Assembly: GCF_040151475.1 (NCBI RefSeq)
Contig: NZ_JBDKWG010000114.1
Location: forward strand, 8,506-72,505
Length of the DNA: 64,000 bases
Direction of reading: 5' to 3'
Source: CAXBNB01 sp040151475
Lineage (GTDB): Bacteria > Bacteroidota > Bacteroidia > Cytophagales > Cyclobacteriaceae
Part shown: positions 1 to 9,288 of the stretch, piece after piece
Layout: every line of letters begins with the position of its first letter
How positions within the stretch are numbered: position 1 is the stretch's first letter
Translations under genes and position numbers: made by a program
Notes under the pieces: model-generated
Databases searched by the model: none
Told to the model about the DNA's origin: nothing
Seen by the model: only the letters and a program-made list of their open reading frames with translations

Positions 1-98
1 AATTCAATTTGTGAACAGATTTTTTTTTATAAGCAATATTGATAAATTATTTCAAAGAGAGAAGAAATGCATCAAAGTATTGAATTTTTCAATAGTAA

Positions 99-746
99 TC
101 AGTGTGTTCTGTTTTTAAGGTTAAGATTTTTTATTTTGGGATTTAACATTTTATAATCCTCAGAATCTATCTGATCTATTAGTTTTAGAATATCAACAAA
201 TGGTCTAACAATATTTCTTGTTTGTTGAAATTCTTTGATTGTAATTTTTGAAGGTGTATTCCAAGAATTATTATAATATCCAACATATAGACCCTCATTT
301 TTCAATTGATCAGCAGAATCCCACCAATTGTTAAATTTCTTTTTAAAATACGGACTTAGGATTGAAATAAAGGGTTTAATACTCTCAATTATTGATTTCA
401 TTTTGTTGGATTTAGGAGCTTCTAAATATTCAATAGTTCTCAATCCTGTTGCTAAAAGACTAACAATAGGCATCATTTCTTTTCCTTGAATATGTTTAAA
501 CTTATGCTTATAAAATATTGGGTTTACATCGAATGGTAAATCAATTTCCACATATCCTGCAAAAAGTACTATTGATTTAACACATTCCTCCATTGATAAA
601 ATTAGCAATGAATTTGCTGACGCATATTGATTTACCTTGGCAAGGTGTATTCCATTGGAATATAAATTTCGAGCATTCTCTCCACTCTTTTTCGCTCCAT
701 CAAGAAGTATTGACTTATCTAGCTCTTTGAATTGTTTGTTGTTCAT
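99..746 (-). CDS. AbiV-like HEPN-family abortive infection protein
   Basis: A 215-aa protein, all-helical in appearance, with no signal peptide. The N-terminal third (about residues 15-65) has the layout typical of AbiV/HEPN proteins: a helix with GAKKSGENARNLYSNGI, then LAKVNQYASANSLLILSMEE, in which an Ala/Ser-rich helix ends in a Glu pair followed by Lys. An FYKHKFKH segment near residue 80 resembles the HK-rich stretch of AbiV. Known AbiV proteins block phage growth, in lactococci by shutting down translation; that role here is inference from family resemblance. No clear RxxxxH ribonuclease motif of catalytic HEPN proteins is visible, so it may act by binding rather than cleavage. It sits alone, downstream of and on the same strand as a DUF1501 gene, 72 bp away. 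Start chosen at the only upstream ATG. Family call is moderate confidence. Confidence 0.68.
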   Translation of the reverse strand: MNNKQFKELDKSILLDGAKKSGENARNLYSNGIHLAKVNQYASANSLLILSMEECVKSIVLFAGYVEIDLPFDVNPIFYKHKFKHIQGKEMMPIVSLLATGLRTIEYLEAPKSNKMKSIIESIKPFISILSPYFKKKFNNWWDSADQLKNEGLYVGYYNNSWNTPSKITIKEFQQTRNIVRPFVDILKLIDQIDSEDYKMLNPKIKNLNLKNRTH

Positions 747-817
747 TCTGATGAAGGTGGAATATACATTGTTTAATTATTCAAAAAGAATCTAATCAAC
801 CCTGATAGGGTTATTCT

Positions 818-2281
818 TCAACTCAAAATGTCTTTTACCACATTGCCATGAACATCCGTGAGGCGAAACCTGCGTCCCTGATGCTTGAATACCAGTGCTT
901 CATGATTGATGCCAAGCGTGTGCAGTATGGTAGCCTGAAAGTCGTGAACATGAACCGGGTCTTTAACCACATTGTATCCGAACTCATCCGTTTCGCCATA
1001 GCTGATACCGGGTTTTACGCCACCGCCAGCCATCCATGCACTAAAACACCTTGGATGGTGATCCCGGCCATAGCGATGAACATCACTACCCTGTGAAAAA
1101 TTGGTTCTACCGAATTCTCCTCCCCAAATCACCAGAGTGTCATCAAGTAGGCCTCTCCGTTTGAGGTCAGTGACCAAGGCAGCAGAAGCCTGGTCAGTAT
1201 CCTTGCATTGTTTGCCGATGTGGTCAGGCAGGTCGTTGTGATGATCCCAACCCTGATGGTAGAGTTGGATAAACCTGACATCCCGTTCTGCCAGCTTTCT
1301 TGCCAATAAACAGTTGGCGGCATAGGTGCCCGGTATGCGTGATTCCGGCCCGTACAATTCATAAACCTCTTCAGGTTCATCGGACACATCCATTACCTCT
1401 GGTACAGAAGTTTGCATACGGTAGGCCATTTCGTATTGAGCTATTCTGGTGTTTACTTCAGGATCTTGCACTTCGGCATGATAGAGTTCGTTCAATTCCT
1501 TCAGATGATCCAAAACCCTTCGTCTGCTATGATGAGAAACCCCTTCAGGATTGGTCAGATACAAAACAGGTTCTTTTCCTGACCGGAATTGCACTCCCTG
1601 ATGCAGCGAAGGTAGGAAACCTGTACCCCAGAGTCGGGATGATAGAGGTTGTGCAGCAGCTACTCTTCCTGTACCTTTCGACAGCAGTACACAAAATGCA
1701 GGTAAGTTTTCATTGTTGCTACCCAATCCATAACTCAACCATGATCCCATACTTGGCCGCCCACTCAATTGTGAGCCGCTTTGGAAAAAAGTCATTGCAG
1801 GATCATGATTGATAGCCTCCGTATGCAGTGATTTTACAAAACATAAGTCATCCGCAATTTTTGCTGTGTGGGGCAGGAGGTCACTGAGCCACGCACCGCT
1901 TTGGCCGTATTGTTTGAAATTATGTACCGCACCTTTTAGCGGAAAACCTTTTTGATTGGCAGTCATTCCGGTCAATCTCTGTCCTTGTCTGACAGAATCC
2001 GGCAAATCTTCCCCTTCTCTTTGTTTGAGCAGTGGTTTATAGTCAAACAATTCCATTTGTGCCGGCCCCCCGCTTTGAAAAAGGTAGATCACTCTTTTCG
2101 CAGTGGGTGCATGGTGTGGTAGTTTTTGATGAGAAATTGCAGAGGGTTCGTTTTTGCTCATGCAACCGGGGATTAAACTACTTAAAGCAGCAACTCCAAT
2201 TCCCGTTCCCGCACTTTTTAAAAATGCCCTTCTGCTTAGTTCTAAGGGTGAAAAATATTCTAAGAGTTCTTTTTCTTTCAT
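818..2281 (-). CDS. DUF1501 family Tat-exported protein (sulfatase-like fold)
   Basis: A 487-aa protein starting with a twin-arginine signal (SRRAFLKSAGTGIGVAAL at about residues 16-33) that ends in a lipobox-like LIPGC, so it is probably exported folded and may be lipid-anchored. The body carries DUF1501 landmarks: FQSGGPAQMELFDYKP, HDPAMTFFQSG, GWDHHNDL, GGEFGRTNFSQG and GRDHHPRCFSAWMAGGG. The family belongs to the alkaline phosphatase/sulfatase-like superfamily; its substrate is unknown. In Planctomycetes and Bacteroidota it usually follows a DUF1549/DUF1553 cytochrome gene in an operon. Here the upstream neighbour is a divergent FecR gene, so the usual partner is missing from this strand and the gene appears to be an orphan. 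GC content looks a little higher than in the neighbours. Confidence 0.88.
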   Translation of the reverse strand: MKEKELLEYFSPLELSRRAFLKSAGTGIGVAALSSLIPGCMSKNEPSAISHQKLPHHAPTAKRVIYLFQSGGPAQMELFDYKPLLKQREGEDLPDSVRQGQRLTGMTANQKGFPLKGAVHNFKQYGQSGAWLSDLLPHTAKIADDLCFVKSLHTEAINHDPAMTFFQSGSQLSGRPSMGSWLSYGLGSNNENLPAFCVLLSKGTGRVAAAQPLSSRLWGTGFLPSLHQGVQFRSGKEPVLYLTNPEGVSHHSRRRVLDHLKELNELYHAEVQDPEVNTRIAQYEMAYRMQTSVPEVMDVSDEPEEVYELYGPESRIPGTYAANCLLARKLAERDVRFIQLYHQGWDHHNDLPDHIGKQCKDTDQASAALVTDLKRRGLLDDTLVIWGGEFGRTNFSQGSDVHRYGRDHHPRCFSAWMAGGGVKPGISYGETDEFGYNVVKDPVHVHDFQATILHTLGINHEALVFKHQGRRFRLTDVHGNVVKDILS

Positions 2282-2383
2282 GATTTCCTTAATGTTTTTT
2301 AAAAATCAATTGAGGGATTTTTATTTTATATACGACCTCATTACAAGGCACACTGTAACGATAGAACATTTTTTTAAAAACTA

Positions 2384-3388
2384 ATGGATAATAATAAAAA
2401 AAATATTGAACAAATCGTGGATGAATTCTTTCAGGGGAAAGAATCAAAACTCGGTAGAGAGTTGTTCAATAAATGGTATCAAAGCAACGGAAAAGAATTG
2501 CAGGAAATACCAGATAAAGAAACAATCAAAAAGGAAATTTTCCAATCAATTAGTCAAAAGGTTTTTGATAATAGTTCTAATTACGATGAAACCCTGAAGA
2601 GAAGAAGTCGATCCTTAGTGTTACCTGTTGTGTTAAAAATTGCAGCTTCTTTCGTTTTGCTATTGGGGTTTACATACCTTTTTTATAACAAATCAGAAGT
2701 TATAAGTATCCAAAAGGAATCCATTACTCAGGTTGAGAAGTCTAACTCCAGAGGTGAAAGATCCACTTTTAGGTTGCCTGACGGTACTATTGTAAAGCTT
2801 AATTCCGACAGTAGGCTCAGGTTCAATGAGGCTTTTGATATTGATAAGAGAGAGGTTTATCTGGAGGGGGAAGCATTTTTTGATGTTGTAAAAGATTCAA
2901 AAAGACCTTTCAGAGTGTTTTCTTCCGGGGTAGTGACTACTGCTTTAGGGACATCTTTTAATGTAAAGGCTTTTAATACAGATAAACTTAATTTGGATGA
3001 GATAGAAGTATCTCTTGTTACCGGTAAAGTGAATGTGCATAATGAAGAATCAAATACCGATTTGATACTGATACCAGGAGAGCAGGCGGTGATTAGAAAT
3101 ACAAAGGGTTTTAAAAGAACCTTTGATGAATTAGAAATACTAGGGTGGAAAGATGGTGTGGTTCACTTTAAAGATACAGATTTCAACGAAATAGTTAGTG
3201 AATTAGAAAGGTGGTACGATGTTGATTTTGAAGTGAATGGGTTGAGTGAATCGGAGGGTCACCGTTTGAAAGGAACAGGAAAGTTCAATACTCAAAAACA
3301 AACATTGACAACCATACTTGAGGTTTTGAGCCACTCTATGAATTTTCAGTATGATTTAACAGAAAGAAAAGTATCAATAAATTTTTAA
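2384..3388 (+). CDS. FecR-family anti-sigma factor (locus 1)
   Basis: A 334-aa inner-membrane regulator. Residues 1-75 form the cytoplasmic sigma-binding part, one transmembrane helix lies at about 79-101 (VLPVVLKIAASFVLLLGF), a FecR domain at about 120-215 (RSTFRLPDGTIVKLNSDSRL, VYLEGEAFFDV, ALGTSFNVKAF) and a DUF4974-type C-terminal domain at about 255-333. FecR proteins receive a signal from the STN domain of a TonB-dependent receptor and release an ECF sigma factor. The next gene is exactly such an STN-containing SusC, 148 bp downstream. No ECF sigma gene is present on either side, so the cognate sigma must be encoded elsewhere or the FecR works differently. The upstream gene is divergent, with 102 bp between the starts. 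Confidence 0.93.
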   Translation: MDNNKKNIEQIVDEFFQGKESKLGRELFNKWYQSNGKELQEIPDKETIKKEIFQSISQKVFDNSSNYDETLKRRSRSLVLPVVLKIAASFVLLLGFTYLFYNKSEVISIQKESITQVEKSNSRGERSTFRLPDGTIVKLNSDSRLRFNEAFDIDKREVYLEGEAFFDVVKDSKRPFRVFSSGVVTTALGTSFNVKAFNTDKLNLDEIEVSLVTGKVNVHNEESNTDLILIPGEQAVIRNTKGFKRTFDELEILGWKDGVVHFKDTDFNEIVSELERWYDVDFEVNGLSESEGHRLKGTGKFNTQKQTLTTILEVLSHSMNFQYDLTERKVSINF

Positions 3389-3425
3389 AGTATGTCAAGA
3401 AATACAAACACCAGTTAAAAAAAGA

Positions 3426-3450
3426 ACCCCAAATGCCAGGCATTCGGGGT
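3426..3450 (+). promoter_or_regulatory. Intergenic hairpin between fecR and susC (locus 1)
   Basis: ACCCC pairs with GGGGT, then an A-C mismatch, then AATG pairs with CATT around a CCAGG loop. There is no T-run after it, so it is not a normal intrinsic terminator. A hairpin of matching shape but unrelated sequence sits in the same place in the second FecR-SusC locus (11201-11225). It may attenuate, stabilise or process the transcript; function is inference. Confidence 0.5.
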
Positions 3451-3536
3451 AGGTCTTACTTCCGGGAATCCACTCGCTAAAATGATTTTCCAGGAAAATA
3501 GCAAAACAGATGTTTCACTAAATACAATGCAAAAGT

Positions 3537-6500
3537 ATGAAAAAAAAAGTACTAAGGTTACTTATTATGACCACTAAATTCACATTATATGGATTGTTCT
3601 TACAGGCGTTATTCATCAGTGTGATCTATGCTCATGAAGGCAAAGCCCAATTCAAAAGCGCAAATGATATATTCATAAATCAATTGAAAAATGAGCAGAC
3701 ACTCATAGAGGTATTCGACTTGATCGAAGCAAAAACTGATTTGGAAATTTTCTACGTGAAAGATGACCTGAATCAGGATTTAATTATTAAACTATCATCA
3801 AAAAAAAACAGATCTGTTTATGACGTTCTCGTAGAAGTTTCTAAACAGGCAAAGTTGAAATTCAGACAGGTGAATAATATTATATCGGCTTCACCTATGA
3901 ATAATAAGCTTCTGCTAAAGAATGAAACCCCTGTTGAAGTAGTTTTAAATGCTGATGTGTCTATCTCAGGTAAAGTTACTGATGATACAGGCAACAGCTT
4001 GCCGGGTGTTAATGTAATTGTCAAAGGCACCACTACAGGGATTGTTACCGATATTGAAGGTAATTATAAAATGGATGTGCCGGAAAACGCTGTGATGGTA
4101 TTTTCTTTTATCGGATATGTTTCTAAGGAAATTGATGTTACAGGAAGGTCAATTGTAGATGTCGTTTTAGAACCGGATCTTACTCAGCTTGAAGAAGTAG
4201 TGGTAACTGCTATGGGTGTAATGAGAGATAGAAAATCTCTTGGTTATGCTATAAGTAAAGTAGAAGGGAAAGACCTTGTGAAAGCTGGTAATCCGGTGAA
4301 CCCGTTTAGTATTTTGCAAGGAAGAGCTTCCGGAGTAAATGTACGACAATCCGTTTCCGGGCCTACAGGAGGTGTGGAAATTAATATCAGAGGTACTAAT
4401 GCCCTGGAGTTTGAAGCCAACACCAGGCCGTTATTTGTGATTGATGGTGTACCTATGTATGATACTGAAAGTAGTACTAACGCATCAGGAGGTAATGCAG
4501 AGCGTCAGGGAGATTATGGTAGTGGAATTAATGATTTGAATGCTCTTGATATCGAATCCCTTGAAGTTTTAAAAGGAGCTAAAGCTTCTGTTCTTTATGG
4601 AAGTGCAGGTGGTAACGGAGTAGTATTAATTACTACCAAAAAAGGTAAAAAAACGAAAGGATTTGGTGTTGATATCAATTACCAGTATTCTATTGAAAGG
4701 CCTAAAAACTATATAGACTTTCAAAATGAATTCGGAACAGGATGGAATGAATATGATGAATCTTATTTAGATATTGATGGAGTTGAGACCAGGGTTCAAA
4801 ACACTGCTGCTGCTAGCTTTGGGCCTGCATTTGCCGGAAATGAAGATGTGCAGATGTTATATTGGGACGGTGTAACCCGTCCATACCAGGCATATCCCAA
4901 TAACTATATGTTCTTTTATGAAAATGGACATACACAAAGTACCAATGTTGCTGTGAGCAATGGGGGAGACTATGGAAATACTCGGTTTTCATATACCAAC
5001 TATGATTATCAGGGAATTGTACCTGATTTTTTCCAAAAGAAAAACACACTCAGTTTTGCAGGAAAATTGAATATTTCTCCAAAAGTGACCCTTGATTTTT
5101 CTTCAAATTTTTACAGTGTAAAAACACAAAATAGAATTACCGAGTGGGCAGTGGGTATGGTCAATGGTTTGAACAGAGATGCTCCTTACGAAGAGTTAAT
5201 GGCTAATGGGAAATACAAAGTAACCGATCCGGATGATCCTAATTATGGTTATTCTTATACAGCTGATTATCGTGACTTCAACGATCCGGATTATGTTGAC
5301 GGCATCTTACAGCAATATTATCCTCAAAGCCCTATGGCCGGACAGCTTTATCATAGAGAAAACAACAGGTATGTTGATGAAAAGTCACATTTGATTTCTT
5401 CCATACGACCTACCGTTTACCTTACTGACTGGCTGTATTTTGTGGGGCAAGCCAGTATAGATCAAATCTATACAGATATAGAAAACAGGGAAAAACCAAT
5501 AGCTGTTGATCCAGTGATTTTGGGAGGAGAATACAGAGTTCAAAAGGAAAAAGCATTAAACCAGGAATACAGGGCATTTTTAAATTTTGATAAAAGTGTG
5601 CTTGATGACCGATTGAAGGTTTTTGTGATGGGAGGAACTGCGTATAGCCAACAGTATAGGGATAAATTATATGCTGGTATTTCTGCAGCACCGGGCAATA
5701 CAGGGTTTACTTATGCAGATTGGTACAACTTGGGAAATCAGGTGGTAGATATAGATGGTAATGTATGGCCTGATAATGGCAATGAAATTGGAAATGTAAG
5801 GGGCTATTCAACTGATGAAAGAAAAACATTCAGCTATATTGGGTTGGCTACTTTAACCTGGGATAATATATATACACTGGAGTTAAATGCCAGAAATGAT
5901 AAGTCTTCTACTTTAGACCCTGATAATAATTCTTACTTCTACTCTGGTGCAGCATTTACATGGAATTTTACAAATCCTGCAAAGAATATTCTTCCGGCAA
6001 TGCAGTTTGGTAAATTGAGGATGTCTTTCGCAGACGTAGGGCGGGATGCACCGAGTACATATTTTGCAACTCAAAGTTTGCAGGCAGGTAGTTTAGTAAA
6101 CGGAACAGATGCATTGAGGGTGTCTGTGCCTTCTGCACTTTTTGGAGGAGTTATTAAACCTGAACGAAAGAGAGAATTTGAGATAGGAACTGAAATGAAT
6201 TTTTTCAAAGGAAATCGTTTGAGTTTTGATTTTTCTTATTACAACAACCATGTTTATGATCAAATAATGTCTGTTCAATTGACAGAAACAAGTGGAGCGA
6301 CTGCTATTAAGTTGAATGCTGGGGATGTACAAAACTGGGGTTTTGAAGTAGGATTAAATGGTACAGCAATCCAAACCAGCAATATAAGATGGGATATGAC
6401 CTTAACTATGGCAAGTCAACACAACAAAATAGTTGAGTTGTTTCCCGGTTTACCTAAAAAAGTAATTACTAGTGTAGGACATGGGATACAGGTTTTGGCT

Positions 6501-7313
6501 AAAGAGGGAGAACGTTCAGGAAATATATATGCTGTAGGCCCAAGAACAGTAGAAGAAGGGCCCTTTGCCGGAAGGCCAGTTGTAGAGCCGGGAGGAGTGA
6601 GTTATGTACTAGACGATCAGGAAGATATACTTACAGGCAATATTTATCCAAATCTTTTAGGTGGTTTTTCTTCCAACCTTAGGTATAAAGGGTTTAATCT
6701 TGGAGTATTTTTAGATTATTCTTACGGAGCAAGTGTTTATAACTTTGCTGATTACGTATTGAAAGGGACAGGCACAAGTGCTCAGTCTTTACCAGGTCGA
6801 AATGAAGAATATGGTGGAATTGCCTATTATATCGATGATGCTACAGGAGATTATGTGCCATGGGAACACAATCAGGCAGCTCCTGCCAATGCACAAGACG
6901 GACTTGTGTATCATGATGGAATAGTTTTAAATGGTGTTCAGGAAGATGCATCTGATCCTGAGAATGTGGTATATACAGAAAACGAGGAAATTGTAAGTGC
7001 TGGTGACTATTATTACACCAACTATGTTTACTGGACAGGTGGACAGTTGTTAGACGGTGTAAATAATCGATACGATAATGATTACATTAAACTTAGAGAA
7101 GTTTCATTATCCTATAGCTTTCCATACAACACTGCTCAGAAGCTAAGCTTACAAAACCTGTCTATATCTCTGTTTGCAAGAAATATTGGCTATCTGTATA
7201 AGACTATGCCAAATTTTGATGCAGAAGCATCTACCGGTACAAAAACTTTCAAAGGAGAAACTGTTTTACCTTCTACTCAAAGTTTTGGATTTCAGATTTC
7301 TTTAGGAATATAA
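3537..7313 (+). CDS. SusC/RagA-type TonB-linked outer membrane transporter with STN domain (locus 1)
   Basis: A 1258-aa outer-membrane receptor. Seen in order: signal peptide (residues 1-38, ending in EGKAQ), an STN signalling domain (about 52-115), a carboxypeptidase-regulatory-like beta-sandwich (about 143-212, ISGKVTDDTGNSLPGVNV), a TonB-box-like LEEVVVTAMG (218-227), a plug (about 235-370, with VIDGVPMYD and GNGVVLITTKKGKK) and a barrel to the C-terminus (ending FGFQISLGI). Such proteins import glycans, peptides or other large nutrients together with the SusD lipoprotein encoded 12 bp downstream. The STN domain would contact the FecR encoded just upstream, giving substrate-dependent control. 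No carbohydrate-active enzyme lies in the locus, so the substrate cannot be predicted. Confidence 0.95.
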   Translation: MKKKVLRLLIMTTKFTLYGLFLQALFISVIYAHEGKAQFKSANDIFINQLKNEQTLIEVFDLIEAKTDLEIFYVKDDLNQDLIIKLSSKKNRSVYDVLVEVSKQAKLKFRQVNNIISASPMNNKLLLKNETPVEVVLNADVSISGKVTDDTGNSLPGVNVIVKGTTTGIVTDIEGNYKMDVPENAVMVFSFIGYVSKEIDVTGRSIVDVVLEPDLTQLEEVVVTAMGVMRDRKSLGYAISKVEGKDLVKAGNPVNPFSILQGRASGVNVRQSVSGPTGGVEINIRGTNALEFEANTRPLFVIDGVPMYDTESSTNASGGNAERQGDYGSGINDLNALDIESLEVLKGAKASVLYGSAGGNGVVLITTKKGKKTKGFGVDINYQYSIERPKNYIDFQNEFGTGWNEYDESYLDIDGVETRVQNTAAASFGPAFAGNEDVQMLYWDGVTRPYQAYPNNYMFFYENGHTQSTNVAVSNGGDYGNTRFSYTNYDYQGIVPDFFQKKNTLSFAGKLNISPKVTLDFSSNFYSVKTQNRITEWAVGMVNGLNRDAPYEELMANGKYKVTDPDDPNYGYSYTADYRDFNDPDYVDGILQQYYPQSPMAGQLYHRENNRYVDEKSHLISSIRPTVYLTDWLYFVGQASIDQIYTDIENREKPIAVDPVILGGEYRVQKEKALNQEYRAFLNFDKSVLDDRLKVFVMGGTAYSQQYRDKLYAGISAAPGNTGFTYADWYNLGNQVVDIDGNVWPDNGNEIGNVRGYSTDERKTFSYIGLATLTWDNIYTLELNARNDKSSTLDPDNNSYFYSGAAFTWNFTNPAKNILPAMQFGKLRMSFADVGRDAPSTYFATQSLQAGSLVNGTDALRVSVPSALFGGVIKPERKREFEIGTEMNFFKGNRLSFDFSYYNNHVYDQIMSVQLTETSGATAIKLNAGDVQNWGFEVGLNGTAIQTSNIRWDMTLTMASQHNKIVELFPGLPKKVITSVGHGIQVLAKEGERSGNIYAVGPRTVEEGPFAGRPVVEPGGVSYVLDDQEDILTGNIYPNLLGGFSSNLRYKGFNLGVFLDYSYGASVYNFADYVLKGTGTSAQSLPGRNEEYGGIAYYIDDATGDYVPWEHNQAAPANAQDGLVYHDGIVLNGVQEDASDPENVVYTENEEIVSAGDYYYTNYVYWTGGQLLDGVNNRYDNDYIKLREVSLSYSFPYNTAQKLSLQNLSISLFARNIGYLYKTMPNFDAEASTGTKTFKGETVLPSTQSFGFQISLGI

Positions 7314-7325
7314 TCATACGATATT

Positions 7326-9188
7326 ATGAAAAAACATATTATAACAATAATTGCCATTCTGTTGATAAGTTCGACAGCTTGCAATGATCAAATAGATGAG
7401 CTTTTTGAAAATCCAAACATTTATGGTCCTCAGGAAGAACTAGTGCCTAGAATGTTTGCTCAAATGATGAGTGACGCAGCTAATTTCAAAGATCAGAATA
7501 TTTCTTATTATAGAAATATCAATTCTCCAGGTCTTGGGTTTCCAATCAGGACGCATTTAGTATCACCTCCTCATGTATCAACTACCCGATTTGAAAATTA
7601 TGATGACCATATCGCCAGTTTTCCGGAAACATTTGCAATGGGGCGTTTGTATAACTTTGGTGTAAACAATTATCAGGAGCTTCCATTTATGGAAAATCTG
7701 ATTTCAGAAATGAGTGAAGAGGATAAGGCCGATAATATGATTTATTCTTACATGATCAGACTTTTTTACCTCAATAGTGTGTTGAAAAGCGTGGATGTAT
7801 ATAACTCGATTCCATACAGTGAGGCATTACAAGCATCAGAGGGAAATTATTTTCCGAAATTTGATGATGGATGGGAAATTTATCAGGATGCTTTAGCCAA
7901 ATTCAAAGAATATGCTGATGGTATCAAGGCTGCTGGTTCAAAATTGTCTACAAAAGGGCAGACTTTATTCTCTCGTTACGATATAGTCTTTGGAGGAGAT
8001 ACTGATCGATGGGCTAAAATGGCTACAGCATGGCGTTTGCGTGCTGCGATTAGAGTGAGTGATGTTTATCCGACCGAGGCTGGTGCAATTATAGCTGATA
8101 TTGTAAGCAGTGGAAACCTTCCGACTGAAGACTTGGAAACTCCTATAGAACAGTGGGTATCGACTGCAAATGGAGGTCCGGGATACAAAGGGAATTTCTC
8201 AAGATGGTTATACTACACCTGGGTGACTCCTGAAATTTTGTATTGGCTGGATGCTGATCAGGATCATGTATATACGGAAGGTCAGGATGACCCCAGATTG
8301 CCGGCACTGGTTGTTCCAAATAGAGAAGGTTTATATACACCTATTTCTTATGATCAGGAAATTGCATCCATTATGTCAACTACGGTACAAGACTGGAACA
8401 AAACCGATTATAATTATAATAATTTCTGGTACTCTGCTAATGACAGGTATGCCAGGTCAGATTTGCACTATCGGTATGATACCTGGGCACATTGGAATGG
8501 ACATACTCTCCATAATTTAGTTGAACCTATCAGAATATTTACTTATGCTGAAGTACAACTTTTGTTGGCAGAAGCGGCACTGAAAAATTTAACCAGTACA
8601 GGTTCTAGTGCTCGTCAGCATATAGAAAATGCAGTTTCAAGCTCTATAAATTATTGGTACAAGCTCAATAATTATGGAAAACTGACTTCAACAGGAGAAG
8701 CCAGTATTCCGACTGAAGATAACGCTAATGGCAAGGGCGTTAATTTCTATTCCATGACGTTTCCAACGAAACCTTCTGGTACTGTTATTCAGGATTGGGC
8801 TTCTAAAATTGGGCAGGATTTTGAAAATGCTGTCGATACAGAAGCTAAGATGGAAATATTGATGCAACAAAAATACATTGATATTAATGTACATGAGGTA
8901 CTTGAATTATTTGCTGAGTTACGACGAACCAGACATCCTACCTTGGGTAAATTCCGTGATCAGGGTGGAGTTTTGAGAGAAGATAATGGCATGGTAGAAA
9001 GAGTAATTTATCCTTCTGATGCGTCTGATTTTAATGCTGAGAGCTTCTCAAGAGTGAGAGATCAAAACAATTATTCAACTCCAATATTTTGGGTGCCCGA
9101 CAGTAAAAAGGGAGTTAGTCCTTATGTGGAAAATGATTTATATTATTATCCTGAATATCCGGGAATTCCCGAGACTTTTAAAGATTAA
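7326..9188 (+). CDS. SusD/RagB-family nutrient-binding lipoprotein (locus 1)
   Basis: A 620-aa lipoprotein: the signal peptide ends at cysteine 19 (LLISSTACNDQ). The body matches the SusD-like group that pairs with SusC: tetratricopeptide-type helices such as YSYMIRLFYLNSVLKSVDVY and RWAKMATAWRLRAAIRVSD, the ARSDLHYRYDTWAHWNG loop region, and the C-terminal EILMQQKYIDINVHEVLELFAELRRTRHP, which is the usual SusD landmark (split here by description only). It should form a lid on the SusC pore at the cell surface. It follows the susC stop by 12 bp and ends before a strong terminator, closing the fecR-susC-susD unit. Confidence 0.93.
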   Translation: MKKHIITIIAILLISSTACNDQIDELFENPNIYGPQEELVPRMFAQMMSDAANFKDQNISYYRNINSPGLGFPIRTHLVSPPHVSTTRFENYDDHIASFPETFAMGRLYNFGVNNYQELPFMENLISEMSEEDKADNMIYSYMIRLFYLNSVLKSVDVYNSIPYSEALQASEGNYFPKFDDGWEIYQDALAKFKEYADGIKAAGSKLSTKGQTLFSRYDIVFGGDTDRWAKMATAWRLRAAIRVSDVYPTEAGAIIADIVSSGNLPTEDLETPIEQWVSTANGGPGYKGNFSRWLYYTWVTPEILYWLDADQDHVYTEGQDDPRLPALVVPNREGLYTPISYDQEIASIMSTTVQDWNKTDYNYNNFWYSANDRYARSDLHYRYDTWAHWNGHTLHNLVEPIRIFTYAEVQLLLAEAALKNLTSTGSSARQHIENAVSSSINYWYKLNNYGKLTSTGEASIPTEDNANGKGVNFYSMTFPTKPSGTVIQDWASKIGQDFENAVDTEAKMEILMQQKYIDINVHEVLELFAELRRTRHPTLGKFRDQGGVLREDNGMVERVIYPSDASDFNAESFSRVRDQNNYSTPIFWVPDSKKGVSPYVENDLYYYPEYPGIPETFKD

Positions 9189-9206
9189 GATTAGTTAGCC
9201 TATAAA

Positions 9207-9240
9207 GGTGAGTCCTTATGGACTCATCTTTTTTTTATTT
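9207..9240 (+). terminator. Intrinsic terminator after the locus 1 susD
   Basis: A 7-bp perfect stem TGAGTCC/GGACTCA (9209-9215 with 9220-9226) with a TTAT loop, extended by a G-U and a G-C pair, followed by a T-rich tract (TCTTTTTTTTATTT). It separates the susCD unit from the plug-only gene. Confidence 0.9.
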
Positions 9241-9288
9241 TTAACCCCCTGTAAGTCTATAATGCACAAATAGTCTCAAACCAAATAA

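Noticed and set aside
1300..1812. 170-codon plus-strand ORF opposite the DUF1501 gene
   Set aside because: It lies wholly inside the well-supported DUF1501 gene on the other strand, has no recognisable motif and a Cys/His/Pro-rich composition typical of antisense reading.
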